Source: Paraburkholderia panacisoli (GTDB taxonomy: Bacteria > Pseudomonadota > Gammaproteobacteria > Burkholderiales > Burkholderiaceae). Taken from it: a DNA stretch of 64,000 bases. Positions 27,829-38,200 of this stretch are shown piece after piece. The DNA lies in contig NZ_VTUZ01000003.1 of the NCBI RefSeq assembly GCF_008369935.1, positions 62,001 through 126,000 on the forward strand, read 5' to 3'. Position 1 is the first letter of the stretch. Each line of letters starts with the position of its first letter. The notes under the pieces are model-generated. The model saw only the letters and a program-made list of their open reading frames with translations, did not search any database and had not been told where the DNA came from. A program made the position numbers and the translations under genes.

Positions 27829-28185
27829 ATGATCAAACCGATAGATGTTCGTGCAGTCGCCGGCTGCACGCGTGAAGGCTATTCAAATCAGGTGCTGACG
27901 AGCGTGAATGACCACGACGTCCACTTGAGCGTCATGAACGAGCCGTATTACTGGCATCTGCATCCGAACTCGGACGAAACATTTTTTGTCGTTGAAGGCG
28001 TGCTTAGCGTCGATTTCGAGGATGGATCAGTCGACCTCCAGGCGGGCCAGTTGCTGACTGTGCCCGCAGGTATGCGCCATCGCACGCGGCCGGCCGGCGC
28101 ACGCTCTGTCAACCTTACCGTTGAAAAGTCTGATGCGGCTACCGTGCAGTGCGAAGCACCGCCGCATTGGACGAAGTCGCCCTAA
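27829..28185 (+). CDS. Small cupin-domain protein
   Basis: 118 aa from ATG 27829, with GGAG before it. A single cupin_2 barrel: motif 1 is YWHLHPNSDETFFVVEG, motif 2 LQAGQLLTVPAGMRHRT, with His/Glu metal ligands in both. No partner domain. Small cupins serve as isomerases, dioxygenases or binding proteins, and the reaction here is unknown. It could share the regulatory region at 27651 with the SsuD-like operon. Confidence 0.85.
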   Translation: MIKPIDVRAVAGCTREGYSNQVLTSVNDHDVHLSVMNEPYYWHLHPNSDETFFVVEGVLSVDFEDGSVDLQAGQLLTVPAGMRHRTRPAGARSVNLTVEKSDAATVQCEAPPHWTKSP

Positions 28186-28365
28186 AGCCGGATCAAAGCG
28201 TCGAGCAACCCGGCCGTGATCAGCAGCGACAGCAATCCCGATCCATGAGATTCGGCAGCCGTGCACGACTCTCGATGCTCGGGACCGGCTGTATCATGAG
28301 CATCGGCTCGCGGCGTGAGCGCCGCTTTGGTTTTGCGATCCGCGTAGTTCCAGAAGCCGGCGACT

Positions 28366-28620
28366 ATGACCGTCGCAACAGTTGGCAGCCCACGAATGGA
28401 CCTTTGGATTCAACCTTGCGCACTGTGCGCTGACCTCTACGGGCAGCCGTCCACCGCGACCCCGCACCGCGATCTCACGCTCAATGGCGTTGGGGCGGTG
28501 AAGGATGCGCGGGCGGAGGAGCACTACACGTGCATTCGGTGCCGCGCGGTGTTTGCGCGAATTCTTGCCGGACCGCCGACGCGGCAGATCTGGCTGTTAC
28601 TGAACGCCGGACAGCACTAG
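28366..28620 (+). CDS. Small zinc-ribbon-like hypothetical protein
   Basis: 84 aa from ATG 28366; a later ATG at 28396 is also possible. It contains two Cys pairs spaced like a zinc ribbon, CALC near the start and CIRC about 32 residues later, then the segment AVFARILAGPPTRQIWLLLN. The pattern and regular length argue for a real gene, although no named family was recognised. No operon partner. Confidence 0.55.
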   Translation: MTVATVGSPRMDLWIQPCALCADLYGQPSTATPHRDLTLNGVGAVKDARAEEHYTCIRCRAVFARILAGPPTRQIWLLLNAGQH

Positions 28621-28697
28621 CGCGAGTTGTTGCGGACGCATGCGCCGCCGTTCGCGCGTGCTGCACGAGCCCGGCTTGCGCGCCTCGCGCGCAATGT

Positions 28698-29549
28698 TCA
28701 GAAGCGCGCGAACGCACTCACCAGCCTGTTAAAGGCACCGGCATTCGACACATTCATTCCATGCGACGCGCCGGCGACGGTCTGCCGCTCTGCGTAGTCG
28801 ATCCATTCGGCGAGCTTTTCGACGTTGTTGCGAAACATCCGGGGACTTTTCTGGCCGTCGATCAGCAACGTCCTGCACTTCACGTCGCGCGCCGCTTCCC
28901 GGGAATAGGCGGGCAACGGATCGCGCAGCTGTTTGGGCAACGTGCCCGCGTTGTCGATCGCCATGGTGCGAAACGCAACCGGACTCCTGCGCCATGATCC
29001 AGGCGCGCTCACCGAGTCGACGAACAGCTCCAGTCCCGCGTCGATCTGTTGATTTTCGATAAGTTCGGCGACGCGCGCACGCAACACATTGGTCGATGCA
29101 GGCAGCGACGCATCCGCCATCCCCTCGATCTGCAGCGGACCGCCCGGGTCCGCGAGCGTCAGTGATTTCACGAGACGCGGATGCTCGCGTGCGACATGAA
29201 ACGCGATACAGCCGCCACGCGAATGCCCGACCAGATGGACGGGCGCGAGACCGATCGCCTCGATGAACTCGGCCAGCTCGGCCACGTGCGTCTGCCAGCC
29301 GAACTCGCCCTGGATACACGCCTCGCTCGCCGGCCAGTAATGGCTCAGGCTCACCGTGATACAGCGGAAATGCTGCGACAGCGCCGCGGTCTGCGCATTC
29401 CAGTAGCGGTAGTCGCACAGCGACCCGTGCACGAATAGCAGCGGTTCGCCTTCCCCGCACTCCACATACGGCACGCAGATGCCGGATGCGATCGTCGCAA
29501 ACGACAGTTCTGGTACGGCAAGCACTGAGAAATCGGTACGGGCGTTCAT
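28698..29549 (-). CDS. Alpha/beta-hydrolase
   Basis: 283 aa. Canonical alpha/beta-hydrolase: oxyanion region LLFVHGSLCDYRYW, nucleophile Ser110 in the elbow LVGHSRGG, and a late His in VAGASHGMN. No signal peptide. Divergent from a LysR gene with a 93-bp spacer, so probably controlled by it. Substrate unknown. Confidence 0.9.
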   Translation of the reverse strand: MNARTDFSVLAVPELSFATIASGICVPYVECGEGEPLLFVHGSLCDYRYWNAQTAALSQHFRCITVSLSHYWPASEACIQGEFGWQTHVAELAEFIEAIGLAPVHLVGHSRGGCIAFHVAREHPRLVKSLTLADPGGPLQIEGMADASLPASTNVLRARVAELIENQQIDAGLELFVDSVSAPGSWRRSPVAFRTMAIDNAGTLPKQLRDPLPAYSREAARDVKCRTLLIDGQKSPRMFRNNVEKLAEWIDYAERQTVAGASHGMNVSNAGAFNRLVSAFARF

Positions 29550-29642
29550 TGACTGGCTCCTTTGCGGCCACTATGCCCGATGTCGAATTCCAGGAAAATC
29601 GCGTAATATTGATCGAATCTATCTATTTTTCTGATACCAGCA

Positions 29643-30494
29643 TTGAAAGCTCTCGACCTGGACGTCATGACGATGATCGTCGCGGTGGCCGACACCGGTA
29701 ATATCAGCCGGGCGGCCGAAGTGGTGCATCGCTCGCAATCGGCGGTAAGCATGCAGATCAAAACCCTCGAAACCGCGCTGGGCAAGCCGCTTTTCGTCCG
29801 CAAACCGAGGAACGTGGTCCCGACCCAGGACGGCGAGGTCTTGCTGACCTACGCTCGCCGCATGCTGGCGTTGCGTGACGAGGCGTGGGCCGCGGTGGTT
29901 CGGCCAGACGTGACCGGACGCGTGAGCATCGGCGTGCCGGACGATTACGCTTCCTCGCTGCTGCCGCCGATTCTCAAGAAATTCTCCGCGACCTATCCGA
30001 AGGTGGAGATTCAGGTCGTGGGCTTGCCAAGCGTTGCGCTTGCGCCGCTGGTGAAAGACGGTTCGGTCGATCTGGTATGCGCGACGCGGGTCAAGGGTTT
30101 GTCGGGCGAGTTCATCCGCTTCGAGCCGATGGAGTGGGCAGCCGCGCCGAGCGCCGATGAAATCTGGCGCGAGAGGCCGCTGCCGATCGCGGTGTTCCTG
30201 CCGGGCAGCGTCGCGCGGGAAAATGCCATTCGCAGCCTCGAGCGCGCAAAGATCCCTTACCGGACTTCATATGAAAGCCCCAGTCTGCTCGGTCTGCTTT
30301 CGATGGCCGAGGCTGGGCTCGCGGTTGTGTCACTGGCTCGTTGCGCCGTGCCGCCGCACTTCGTGCTGCTGGGACAAGCCCACGGCTTACCCAATATCGA
30401 CGCCCTTGAAATGGTGCTCGCGCGAAGCACCGGATCCAGGCGGCCGCCTTGCGAATTTCTCGCGGAGAAAATTCTCGCCGAGTTGAGGCGCTAG
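29643..30494 (+). CDS. LysR-family transcriptional regulator (2)
   Basis: 283 aa from TTG 29643, giving MKALDLDVMTMIVAVADTGN, the usual LysR N-terminus; ATG 29667 would cut into the first helix. The HTH reads NISRAAEVVHRSQSAVSMQIKTLE, followed by a LysR effector domain. An AT-rich stretch with TTGATCGAATCTATC in the 93-bp divergent spacer may contain the operator. Likely target: the neighbouring alpha/beta-hydrolase. Confidence 0.9.
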   Translation: MKALDLDVMTMIVAVADTGNISRAAEVVHRSQSAVSMQIKTLETALGKPLFVRKPRNVVPTQDGEVLLTYARRMLALRDEAWAAVVRPDVTGRVSIGVPDDYASSLLPPILKKFSATYPKVEIQVVGLPSVALAPLVKDGSVDLVCATRVKGLSGEFIRFEPMEWAAAPSADEIWRERPLPIAVFLPGSVARENAIRSLERAKIPYRTSYESPSLLGLLSMAEAGLAVVSLARCAVPPHFVLLGQAHGLPNIDALEMVLARSTGSRRPPCEFLAEKILAELRR

Positions 30495-30869
30495 TTGCAG
30501 ACACCGTTGTTACAGCGTGATCGGGACACGTCAGTCTCGGGCTGTTGCAGTTGCCGGATTGCGGCGGCATTGGCGATTGCCCCGAAGAAAACATGCGCTA
30601 CGTTGGGTCGTATGCCGGACTGGCGGGATGTGCACTTCGCAGTCGATGCTCTCACAGCCGCATTGAGCGAGCTTATGACATGAGCGCAAAGACCTGCTGC
30701 ACATGCACGAATAAGGTGCCGGATCGGCATCCGTGGGTGCGTGCGTTCACCTGAACAGGGCGGAAACCCACTGCGATGCGCCGAAATGCGGTGATTTCCG
30801 CATGGCACGCTTCTCGCTGAAGAACGAGGGCAAGGAGCCGGCGCATCATCCGGTTCAGTACACAATCTG
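30495..30869. other. Region between LysR gene and guanidine riboswitch, no gene seen
   Basis: About 375 bp with only short overlapping frames and no recognisable domain. It should contain the promoter of the guanidine operon. Confidence 0.5.
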
Positions 30870-30875
30870 GAAATG

Positions 30876-30975
30876 GACGGCTAGGGTTCCGGCCTGCTTC
30901 ACGCAGGCGCTGGTCCGAGAGCCGTCGACCTCAGGCGAGGTTACACGGCGGGACAAAAGCCCGGGAGAGAACGCG
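30876..30975 (+). ncRNA. Guanidine-I riboswitch (ykkC-yxkD leader)
   Basis: The conserved blocks of the guanidine-I aptamer occur in order and spacing: CTAGGGTTCCG (30881), CTGGTCCGAGAG (30910), ACACGGCGGGA (30943) and AAAAGCCCGGGAGAG (about 30955). Stems GGCCTGC/GCAGGCG and CCTC/GAGG lie between them. It ends about 55 bp before the ATG of the downstream ABC transporter operon. Guanidinium binding turns such leaders on. No terminator hairpin was resolved, so control may be at transcription elongation or translation. Confidence 0.93.
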
Positions 30976-31027
30976 ATGTTTGCGCTGCTCCCTGCCGTCG
31001 CTAACCGTCCCTTCCGAGGTCAACCTC

Positions 31028-32098
31028 ATGCGCAAGCTCGTTCGCTTTCTCGGCATCGCCGCTGTCTCCCTCGCCACCTTCGCCTCCACTTCCGCATTTG
31101 CCGCAGGCCGCACCGACTTCAAGGTTTGCTGGACCATCTACGCCGGCTGGATGCCGTGGGGTCAGGCAAAGACCCAGGGCATCGTGTCGAAGTGGGCCAA
31201 AAAATATGGCATCAACGTCGATGTCGTGCAACTGAACGACTACGTCGAATCCATCAATCAGTACACCGCCGGCAAGTTCGACGGCTGCGCGATGACCAAC
31301 ATGGATGCGCTGACCATTCCGGCCTCGGGCGGCGTGGATTCGACGGCGCTGATCGTCAGCGACTATTCGAACGGCAACGATGGCGTGCTCATCAAGGGCA
31401 AGGGCAAGCAGATTGCCGACCTGAAGGGCAAGCAGATCAATCTGGTCCAGTTCTCCGTGTCGCACTACCTGCTGGCACGCGCCCTCGAGAGTGCGCATAT
31501 GAGCGAACGCGACCTCAAGGTGGTGAACACATCCGATGCCGATATCTCCGGCGCGTTCGCGACGCCCGCCGTCCAGAACACGGTGACGTGGAACCCGATG
31601 CTCGCTGACCTCAAGGCGCAGCCGAACGTGACCGAAGTCTTCGACTCCAGCAAGATCCCCGGCGAAATCATGGACATGATGGTGGTCAACACCAGAACGC
31701 TGCACGACAACCCCGCCCTCGGCAAGGCGCTGACGGGCGCATGGTTCGAGATGGTCGCGCTGATGCGCGCCAACAACGCCGACAGCAACACCGCACTCAG
31801 TGCGATGGCCAAAGCGTCGGGCACCGATCTCGCGGGCTTCAAGGGGCAGCTGTCGACCACCGCGCTGTTCTATACGCCGAAAGCCGCGCTCGATTTCGTC
31901 ACCAGCCCCGACATGCCGAAGATCATGACGCGCGTCGCCCGGTTCTCGTTCGATCACGGTCTGCTCGGACAGGATGCCAAAAACGCGGACGTGGTCGGCA
32001 TGGCGTTCGACAAGGGCGTCGTGATCGGCAACAAGAGCAACGTCAAGCTCCGTTTCGATCCGACCTACGTCGAAATGGCGGCGGCCGGCAAGCTCTGA
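31028..32098 (+). CDS. Guanidine-operon ABC transporter substrate-binding protein
   Basis: 356 aa from ATG 31028, preceded by GAGG. Sec signal peptide (FLGIAAVSLATFASTSAFA-AG). Type II periplasmic binding protein of the group usually called urea-carboxylase-related ABC transporter (FKVCWTIYAGWMPWGQAKTQ, MTNMDALTIPASGGVDSTALI). It follows a guanidine-I riboswitch and belongs to a carboxylase operon, so guanidine or a guanidino compound is the likely ligand rather than urea. Confidence 0.88.
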   Translation: MRKLVRFLGIAAVSLATFASTSAFAAGRTDFKVCWTIYAGWMPWGQAKTQGIVSKWAKKYGINVDVVQLNDYVESINQYTAGKFDGCAMTNMDALTIPASGGVDSTALIVSDYSNGNDGVLIKGKGKQIADLKGKQINLVQFSVSHYLLARALESAHMSERDLKVVNTSDADISGAFATPAVQNTVTWNPMLADLKAQPNVTEVFDSSKIPGEIMDMMVVNTRTLHDNPALGKALTGAWFEMVALMRANNADSNTALSAMAKASGTDLAGFKGQLSTTALFYTPKAALDFVTSPDMPKIMTRVARFSFDHGLLGQDAKNADVVGMAFDKGVVIGNKSNVKLRFDPTYVEMAAAGKL

Positions 32099-32134
32099 GC
32101 CAGATATCCCACGCATTCGACAAGGCGGGCATCC

Positions 32135-32947
32135 ATGCGACTCATCAATCGACATCCCAGCCGAAGCGGCGGCTTGATGCTGCTGTTGCTGCCGTTCATC
32201 GTGCTGATGGCGGTGTATTTCACCGGGTCGTCGATGCGGCTCAAGGCCAATCCCGATGACAAACTGCTGCCGGGCGCGACGCAGATGAGCGAGGCCATCA
32301 AGGAAGTCGCTTTCACGGAGGACAAGCGCACGGGCGAGTATCTGCTGTGGGCCGACACGGTATCGAGCTTGCGGCGGCTCGGCATCGGCCTCGTCGTGAG
32401 CGCCGTGATTGCCCTGGTGGCGGCCATCGCGACCGGCTCGTTGCCGTTGGCGAGCGCCACGTTCTCACCGTTCATCACGGTGGTGTCGATGATCCCGCCG
32501 CTCGCAGTGTTGCCGATTCTGTTCATCGTGTTCGGGCTCGACGAATTGTCGAAGGTGGTGCTGATCGTGGTTGGCATTACCCCGATGATCATCCGCGACC
32601 TGCATTCGCGGGCCCGTGAAATCCCGGCCGAGTTGTGGGTCAAGGCGCAGACGCTCGGCGCGACGAGTTGGACGCTGATTCTGCGACTCGTGCTGCCGCA
32701 ACTGCTGCCGCGTCTGCTGGTGGCGATGCGTCTGTCGCTCGGCGCGGCGTGGCTCTTTCTGATCGCCGCGGAAGCGATTGCTGCGACGGACGGTCTCGGC
32801 TACCGCATCTTTCTGGTGCGCCGCTATCTCGCGATGGACGTGATCCTGCCTTACGTCGCGTGGATCACGCTGCTCGCGTGGCTCATCGACGAACTGCTGC
32901 GCCGCCTGACGCAATGGTCGTTCCCCTGGTATGGAGGCGCCCGATGA
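32135..32947 (+). CDS. Guanidine-operon ABC transporter permease
   Basis: 270 aa. N-terminal membrane anchor (LLLLPFIVLMAVYFTGSSM), a polar periplasmic loop of about 60 residues, then the BPD_transp_1 permease domain. The EAA-like loop reads VKAQTLGATSWTLILRLVLPQLLPRLL. Overlaps the ATPase gene by 4 bp (ATGA). Works with the binding protein at 31028 and the ATPase at 32944. Confidence 0.9.
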   Translation: MRLINRHPSRSGGLMLLLLPFIVLMAVYFTGSSMRLKANPDDKLLPGATQMSEAIKEVAFTEDKRTGEYLLWADTVSSLRRLGIGLVVSAVIALVAAIATGSLPLASATFSPFITVVSMIPPLAVLPILFIVFGLDELSKVVLIVVGITPMIIRDLHSRAREIPAELWVKAQTLGATSWTLILRLVLPQLLPRLLVAMRLSLGAAWLFLIAAEAIAATDGLGYRIFLVRRYLAMDVILPYVAWITLLAWLIDELLRRLTQWSFPWYGGAR

Positions 32948-33735
32948 TCGAAGTTCGCAACGTCTGGAAGGAATACGGCGATCAGGTCGTGCTCGAACGA
33001 TTGAACCTGCGCATCGAAGAGGGCGAGTTCTGTTCGATGGTCGGCGCATCGGGCTGCGGCAAGTCCACCTTCCTGCGGCTGTTGCTCGGCCAGGAGCGCG
33101 CGACGCGCGGCGAGATTCTGCTGGACGGCGAACCGTTGCCCGGCGAACCCGATGAGCATCGCGGCGTGGTGTTTCAGCGCTATTCGGTGTTCGACCATCT
33201 CACGGTGATCCGCAACGTGATGCTGGGACTCGAATTGCCGCGAGCGAAGTTCACGGGCCGGCTGTTCGGTGCGCGACGGCGCGCGGCGCGTGACGAGGCT
33301 GCTGCGATGCTGGAACACGTGGGCCTCGGCGCGGCGTTGGACAAATATCCGGCGCAACTGTCGGGCGGCATGCAACAGCGCCTTGCGATTGCCCAGGCGC
33401 TGATGATGAAGCCGCGCGTGCTGCTGCTCGATGAGCCGTTCGGCGCGCTCGATCCCGGCATCCGCAAGGACATGCACGAATTGCTGCTGAGCCTGTGGCG
33501 CGAATCGAAGCTGACGATCTTCATGGTCACGCACGACCTGAAGGAAGGCTTCACGCTGGGCAGCCGCGTGCTGGTGTTCGACAAGGTCCGTGTCGATCCT
33601 CAAGCGCCTGGCGCCTACGGCGCGCGCATCACCTACAACATCCCGCTCGACCATAGCCGCGACTCCGCATCGTCCCTTCATATGGCCCAGGCCGTGGTGG
33701 AAGGCGCATCCCGTGTCGAAGCGGTCTCAGCCTGA
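32944..33735 (+). CDS. Guanidine-operon ABC transporter ATP-binding protein
   Basis: 263 aa from ATG 32944; the frame is open upstream, but that part shadows the permease gene. Walker A GASGCGKST is at about residues 36-44, with Q-loop GVVFQRYSVFDHLTV, signature LSGGMQQR, Walker B VLLLDEPFGALD and H-loop FMVTHDLKEGF. The C-terminal 40 residues are typical of the urea-carboxylase-related transporter branch. Confidence 0.92.
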   Translation: MIEVRNVWKEYGDQVVLERLNLRIEEGEFCSMVGASGCGKSTFLRLLLGQERATRGEILLDGEPLPGEPDEHRGVVFQRYSVFDHLTVIRNVMLGLELPRAKFTGRLFGARRRAARDEAAAMLEHVGLGAALDKYPAQLSGGMQQRLAIAQALMMKPRVLLLDEPFGALDPGIRKDMHELLLSLWRESKLTIFMVTHDLKEGFTLGSRVLVFDKVRVDPQAPGAYGARITYNIPLDHSRDSASSLHMAQAVVEGASRVEAVSA

Positions 33736-33751
33736 CAGGAGTCTTGACAAC

Positions 33752-34456
33752 ATGGATCTACTACTTGAAGAAACCGTCCCCGGCGGCGGGCATGCATCGT
33801 TGATCGTCAAGCGCGGCCAGTCGCTGCGCATTACCGACCTGCGCGGCGGAGCGAACGTCAGCGTCATGTTGGTCAATGCAAACGAGAAGAGCGAACGGCT
33901 CAACCTGCCCGATACGCTCAAGTGCCAGCACACGGCGAAACTCACGGCCGGCCATTGCCTGTACTCCGATATGGGCCGCGTGCTTGCCGCGATCGTGGCG
34001 GACACCTGTGGATGGCACGACAGCATCGGCGGCGTATCGAATGCGGAAGAGGTCCACGAGCGCTACGGCATGGGCCGGTATCAGGAACTGCGCAACGCGT
34101 TCTATCGCAATGGCACCGACAACCTGCTCGTCGAGATGGGCAAGTGGGGGCTCGGCATCCGGGACCTGCTGATGACGCTCAATCTCTTTAGCCGTGTCGA
34201 TGTCACGGACGAAGGCGCGCTGAATTTCGTGCCCGGCAATTCGAAGGCGGGCGACTACGTCGACCTGTATGCGCCGATGAACACGCTCGTCGTGCTCACC
34301 GCGATCCAGCATCCGCTCGATCCGCATCCGGAATACGCGCCCAAGCCGGTCAAGCTTGCGCTGAGCCACGCGGAGCGTGACGTTGCCGAGTTTTGCCGCA
34401 CCGCATGTGAAGAAAACGTGCGCGGTTTCATCAATACCGATCGCTTCTTTCTTTGA
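33752..34456 (+). CDS. DUF1989 protein, carboxyguanidine deiminase subunit (UAAP1-type)
   Basis: 234 aa, DUF1989, historically urea amidolyase-associated protein 1. Conserved segments: [33 protein letters not shown] and [10 protein letters not shown]. In guanidine-degrading bacteria such UAAP1/UAAP2 pairs form carboxyguanidine deiminase (CgdAB), which turns carboxyguanidine into allophanate and ammonia. It is followed 16 bp later by the partner paralogue, downstream of the riboswitch and transporter, which fits this role. Confidence 0.88.
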   Translation: MDLLLEETVPGGGHASLIVKRGQSLRITDLRGGANVSVMLVNANEKSERLNLPDTLKCQHTAKLTAGHCLYSDMGRVLAAIVADTCGWHDSIGGVSNAEEVHERYGMGRYQELRNAFYRNGTDNLLVEMGKWGLGIRDLLMTLNLFSRVDVTDEGALNFVPGNSKAGDYVDLYAPMNTLVVLTAIQHPLDPHPEYAPKPVKLALSHAERDVAEFCRTACEENVRGFINTDRFFL

Positions 34457-34472
34457 GCGGAGCCCCGACACC

Positions 34473-35114
34473 ATGACTACGACGCTCACAGCCAGCGACA
34501 AGCGCCCCGAACACGCGGTATTTCGCGAAACACTTGCAGCCGGTGAACCGTGGCTTCACGAACTGAAGGCGGGGCAGACGCTGCGCATTCTCGATCTGGA
34601 AGGCAATCAGGCCGTCGATACGCTGTTCTACAGTCTCGCCGATCCGCGCGAGCGCTTCGATCCGCAACGCACGCTGCGCCGGCAGAAAAGCCTGTACCTG
34701 ACGACTGGCACCGTGCTGTACTCGAACCTCGGCAAGCCGATGCTGACCATCGTCGCCGATACCTGCGGGCGTCACGATACGCTCGGCGGCGCTTGCGCAC
34801 AGGAGAGCAACACGGTGCGCTACGCGCTGGAAAAGCGCTACATGCATAGCTGCCGCGATAACTATCTGCGCGCCTGTGCACACGACGGACGTTTGTCGAA
34901 GCAGGATATCGGCGCGAACATCAACTTCTTCATGAACGTACCGGTGACGTCAGACGGCGGTCTGACCTTCGAAGACGGCATCTCGGCGCCGGGCAAGTAC
35001 GTCGAATTGCGCGCGGAAATGGATGTGATCGTGCTGATCTCCAACTGTCCGCAATTGAACAATCCGTGCAATGCCTATAACCCGACGCCCGCGGAGCTGC
35101 TGATATGGAACTGA
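34473..35114 (+). CDS. DUF1989 protein, carboxyguanidine deiminase subunit (UAAP2-type)
   Basis: 213 aa from ATG 34473. Partner of the preceding DUF1989 gene, with the same family segments ([56 protein letters not shown]). It probably forms a heteromeric deiminase with the protein at 33752, supplying allophanate for the hydrolase at 38907. A 174-bp spacer precedes the carboxylase gene. Confidence 0.88.
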   Translation: MTTTLTASDKRPEHAVFRETLAAGEPWLHELKAGQTLRILDLEGNQAVDTLFYSLADPRERFDPQRTLRRQKSLYLTTGTVLYSNLGKPMLTIVADTCGRHDTLGGACAQESNTVRYALEKRYMHSCRDNYLRACAHDGRLSKQDIGANINFFMNVPVTSDGGLTFEDGISAPGKYVELRAEMDVIVLISNCPQLNNPCNAYNPTPAELLIWN

Positions 35115-35288
35115 AGCGTATCCGCAACTGGCTTTACTTCGTCATGCTGGTTCGCTCCGGACGATGCTGCACCCGCACGCGCGAACAACTGACCCACGCA
35201 GATCGCTGACACGGACCTCTGCCGCGGACGACCCCGGCATGCATTCCCACGTGGCGGGACGGCCCGCCCATGAATCAAGATCCCCCTC

Positions 35289-38200
35289 ATGTTCGAGAAA
35301 ATCCTGATCGCCAATCGCGGCGCGATTGCGTGCCGCATCCTTAGAACGCTGCGCGAACTCGAAGTCACCGGTGTCGCCATTTACGCGGAAGCGGATCGCG
35401 CGAGCCTTCATGTGAGCGAGGCGCCCATCGCGCACGGACTCGGCGATGGCCCTGCGTCGGCCACTTACCTCGATACGGAAAAGATTCTGGAGATCGCTCG
35501 CCGCGAGAACGTCCACGCGATCCATCCGGGTTATGGGTTCCTGTCGGAGAACGCAAGCTTCGGCGAAGCGTGCGAAGCGGCAGGCATCGCGTTCATCGGA
35601 CCGACGCCCGCGCAATTGCGGGCGTTTGGCCTGAAGCACACGGCTCGTGCAATCGCGGCGGAAGAGGGCGTGCCGATGCTCGAAGGCACCGGCTTGCTCG
35701 ACGATCTGCCTGCAGCGCTCGGCGCAGCGGCGGCGATCGGCTATCCGGTGATGCTGAAAAGCACGGCGGGCGGCGGCGGCATCGGCATGCGGGTGTGCTG
35801 GAGCGTCGAGGAACTGAGCGCGCATTTCGAAGTGGTCAAGCGCCTTGGCCAGAACAACTTCAGCGATGCCGGCGTGTTCCTTGAAAAGTACATCGAGCGG
35901 GCGCGGCATCTCGAAGTGCAAATCTTCGGCGACGGGTGTGGCGACGCGATCGCGTTGGGCGTGCGCGATTGCTCGGTGCAGCGGCGCAATCAGAAGGTGC
36001 TCGAGGAAACCCCAGCGCCCTGCTTGCCGGACGGCATGTCGGCCGCATTGTGCGACGCCGCCGTGAAGCTCGCAAAAGCGGTGAATTACCGCTCGGCCGG
36101 CACGGTCGAATTCGTCTACGACAGCGCCGAGCAGCGGTTCTACTTCCTCGAAGTGAACACGCGCCTGCAGGTCGAGCACGGCGTGACCGAGCAGGTCTGG
36201 GGTGTGGATCTCGTGCGTTGGATGATCGAACTGGCCGCGGGCACGCTTGCCCCGGTGCGAGAACTCGCGGCGCGGTTAAAGCCGCAGGGACACGCGATTC
36301 AGGCACGGCTCTACGCCGAAGACCCTGGCCGCGATTTCAAGCCGAGCCCCGGCTTGCTGACCGATATCGCGTTTCCGCACGCCGACGGCCGCGCGCTGCG
36401 CATCGATACATGGGTGGAAGCGGGCTGCGAAGTGCCGCCTTACTTCGACCCGATGCTGGCGAAGGTGATCGCCTGGTCGCCGACGCGCGACGCGGCACGC
36501 GTTGCGCTCAACGACGCGTTGCGGGATACGCGCATCTATGGGGTGGAGACGAACCGCGACTATCTGCGGCAGATTCTCGACGATCAGCCGTTTGCGTCAG
36601 GCGAACCGTGGACGCGTTGTCTCGAAGGACTCAGGTATCGAGCCAGCACGATCGAAGTGGTCAGCGGCGGCACGCAGACGACCGTGCAGGATCATCCGGG
36701 CCGTCTCGGCTATTGGGCCGTCGGTATTCCGCCTTCGGGTCCGATGGATGACCGTGCGCTGCGCCTCGGCAACCGGCTGCTCGGCAATGCCACAGACGCT
36801 GCCGCGCTCGAAATCACCATGAGTGGGCCGACCTTGCGCTTCAACACGGATGCGGTCGTTGCGGTGACGGGCGCGCATCTGTCCGTGCTGCTCGACGATA
36901 TCGAACAGCCGCTGAACACGACGCTCTTTGTCACCGCCGGTTCGACGCTCGCGCTCGGCACGATCCGCGGCGCGGGCGCGCGTGCCTACCTCTGCGTGCG
37001 CGGCGGCCTGGATGTCGCGGTCTATCTCGGCAGCCGCAGCACTTTCACGCTCGGCCAGTTCGGCGGACATGGCGGGCGGGCACTGCGTGCGGGCGATGTC
37101 CTGCATCTTCACCCGCTGCAGGACGAACGGGCGGGCGCGGTGCTTGCCAACGTCCCCGCATTGGAAACCGTGCGTACGCTGCGTGTGATTTACGGTCCGC
37201 ACGGTGCGCCGGAGTACTTCAGCCCGCGTTATATCGGGCAGTTTTTCGACACCGAATGGGAGATCCATTTCAACTCCAGCCGCACCGGCGTGCGTCTGAT
37301 CGGACCGAAGCCGGAGTGGGCGCGCGAGGACGGCGGCGAGGCGGGGCTGCATCCGTCGAACATTCACGATAACCCGTATGCAGTCGGCGCCGTCGATTTC
37401 ACCGGCGACATGCCCGTGATTCTCGGACCCGATGGCCCGAGCCTTGGCGGCTTTGTTTGTCCTGTGACGATCATCGAGGCTGATCTTTGGCAAATCGGCC
37501 AGTTGAAAGCCGGTGACAAGGTACGCTTCGTGCCGGTGCGGATCGATGAAGCGCGCGAGGCCGCACGTCAACGTCTGCGTGAATTGCAGACGCTCGAATT
37601 CGACGCGAGACCGGTATTCGCGAAGGCGGCAGCGCTTACATCGCCTATCGTGCTCGATACCGGTACCGATCGCGAGCGGCTCGTCGCGCGTGTTTCCGGC
37701 GACACGCATCTGCTGCTCGAAATCGGCCCGGCGGAACTGGATCTCGTATTGCGCTTTCGCGGCCATGCGCTGATGCAGTCACTCGAAGCGATGGCGCTGC
37801 CTGGCGTGATCGATCTGACACCCGGCATCCGCTCACTGCAGATTCACTATCAGCCTGAAACCCTGCCTCTGCCGCAGTTGCTCGCGATCGTCGAGCGTGC
37901 ATGGCAGCACGTCCTGTTGCAGAAGGATTTGCGCGCGCCGTCGCGGATCGTGCATTTGCCGTTGTCGTGGGACGATCCCGCGTGTCGGCTCGCGATCGAT
38001 AAATACATGATCACGGTGCGCAAGGACGCGCCCTGGTGTCCGAGCAATCTGGAGTTTATCCGCCGCATCAACGACCTCGACTCCATTGATGCCGTCAAAC
38101 AGATCGTCTTCGATGCCAGCTATCTGGTGATGGGGCTCGGCGACGTGTATCTCGGCGCGCCGGTCGCGACGCCGCTCGATCCGCGCCACCGGCTGGTGAC

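Noticed and set aside
28149..28433. 94-codon ORF after the small cupin gene
   Set aside because: It overlaps the cupin stop and the zinc-ribbon-like gene, and has no signature or ribosome-binding site.
30733..31027. Reading frame upstream of and through the riboswitch, continuing antiphase into the binding-protein gene
   Set aside because: It overlaps a well-matching riboswitch and the true gene starting at 31028, and its translation has no family resemblance.
35142..36179. Long minus-strand ORFs inside the guanidine carboxylase and other high-GC genes
   Set aside because: Antisense shadows typical of high-GC coding DNA, with no domain matches.
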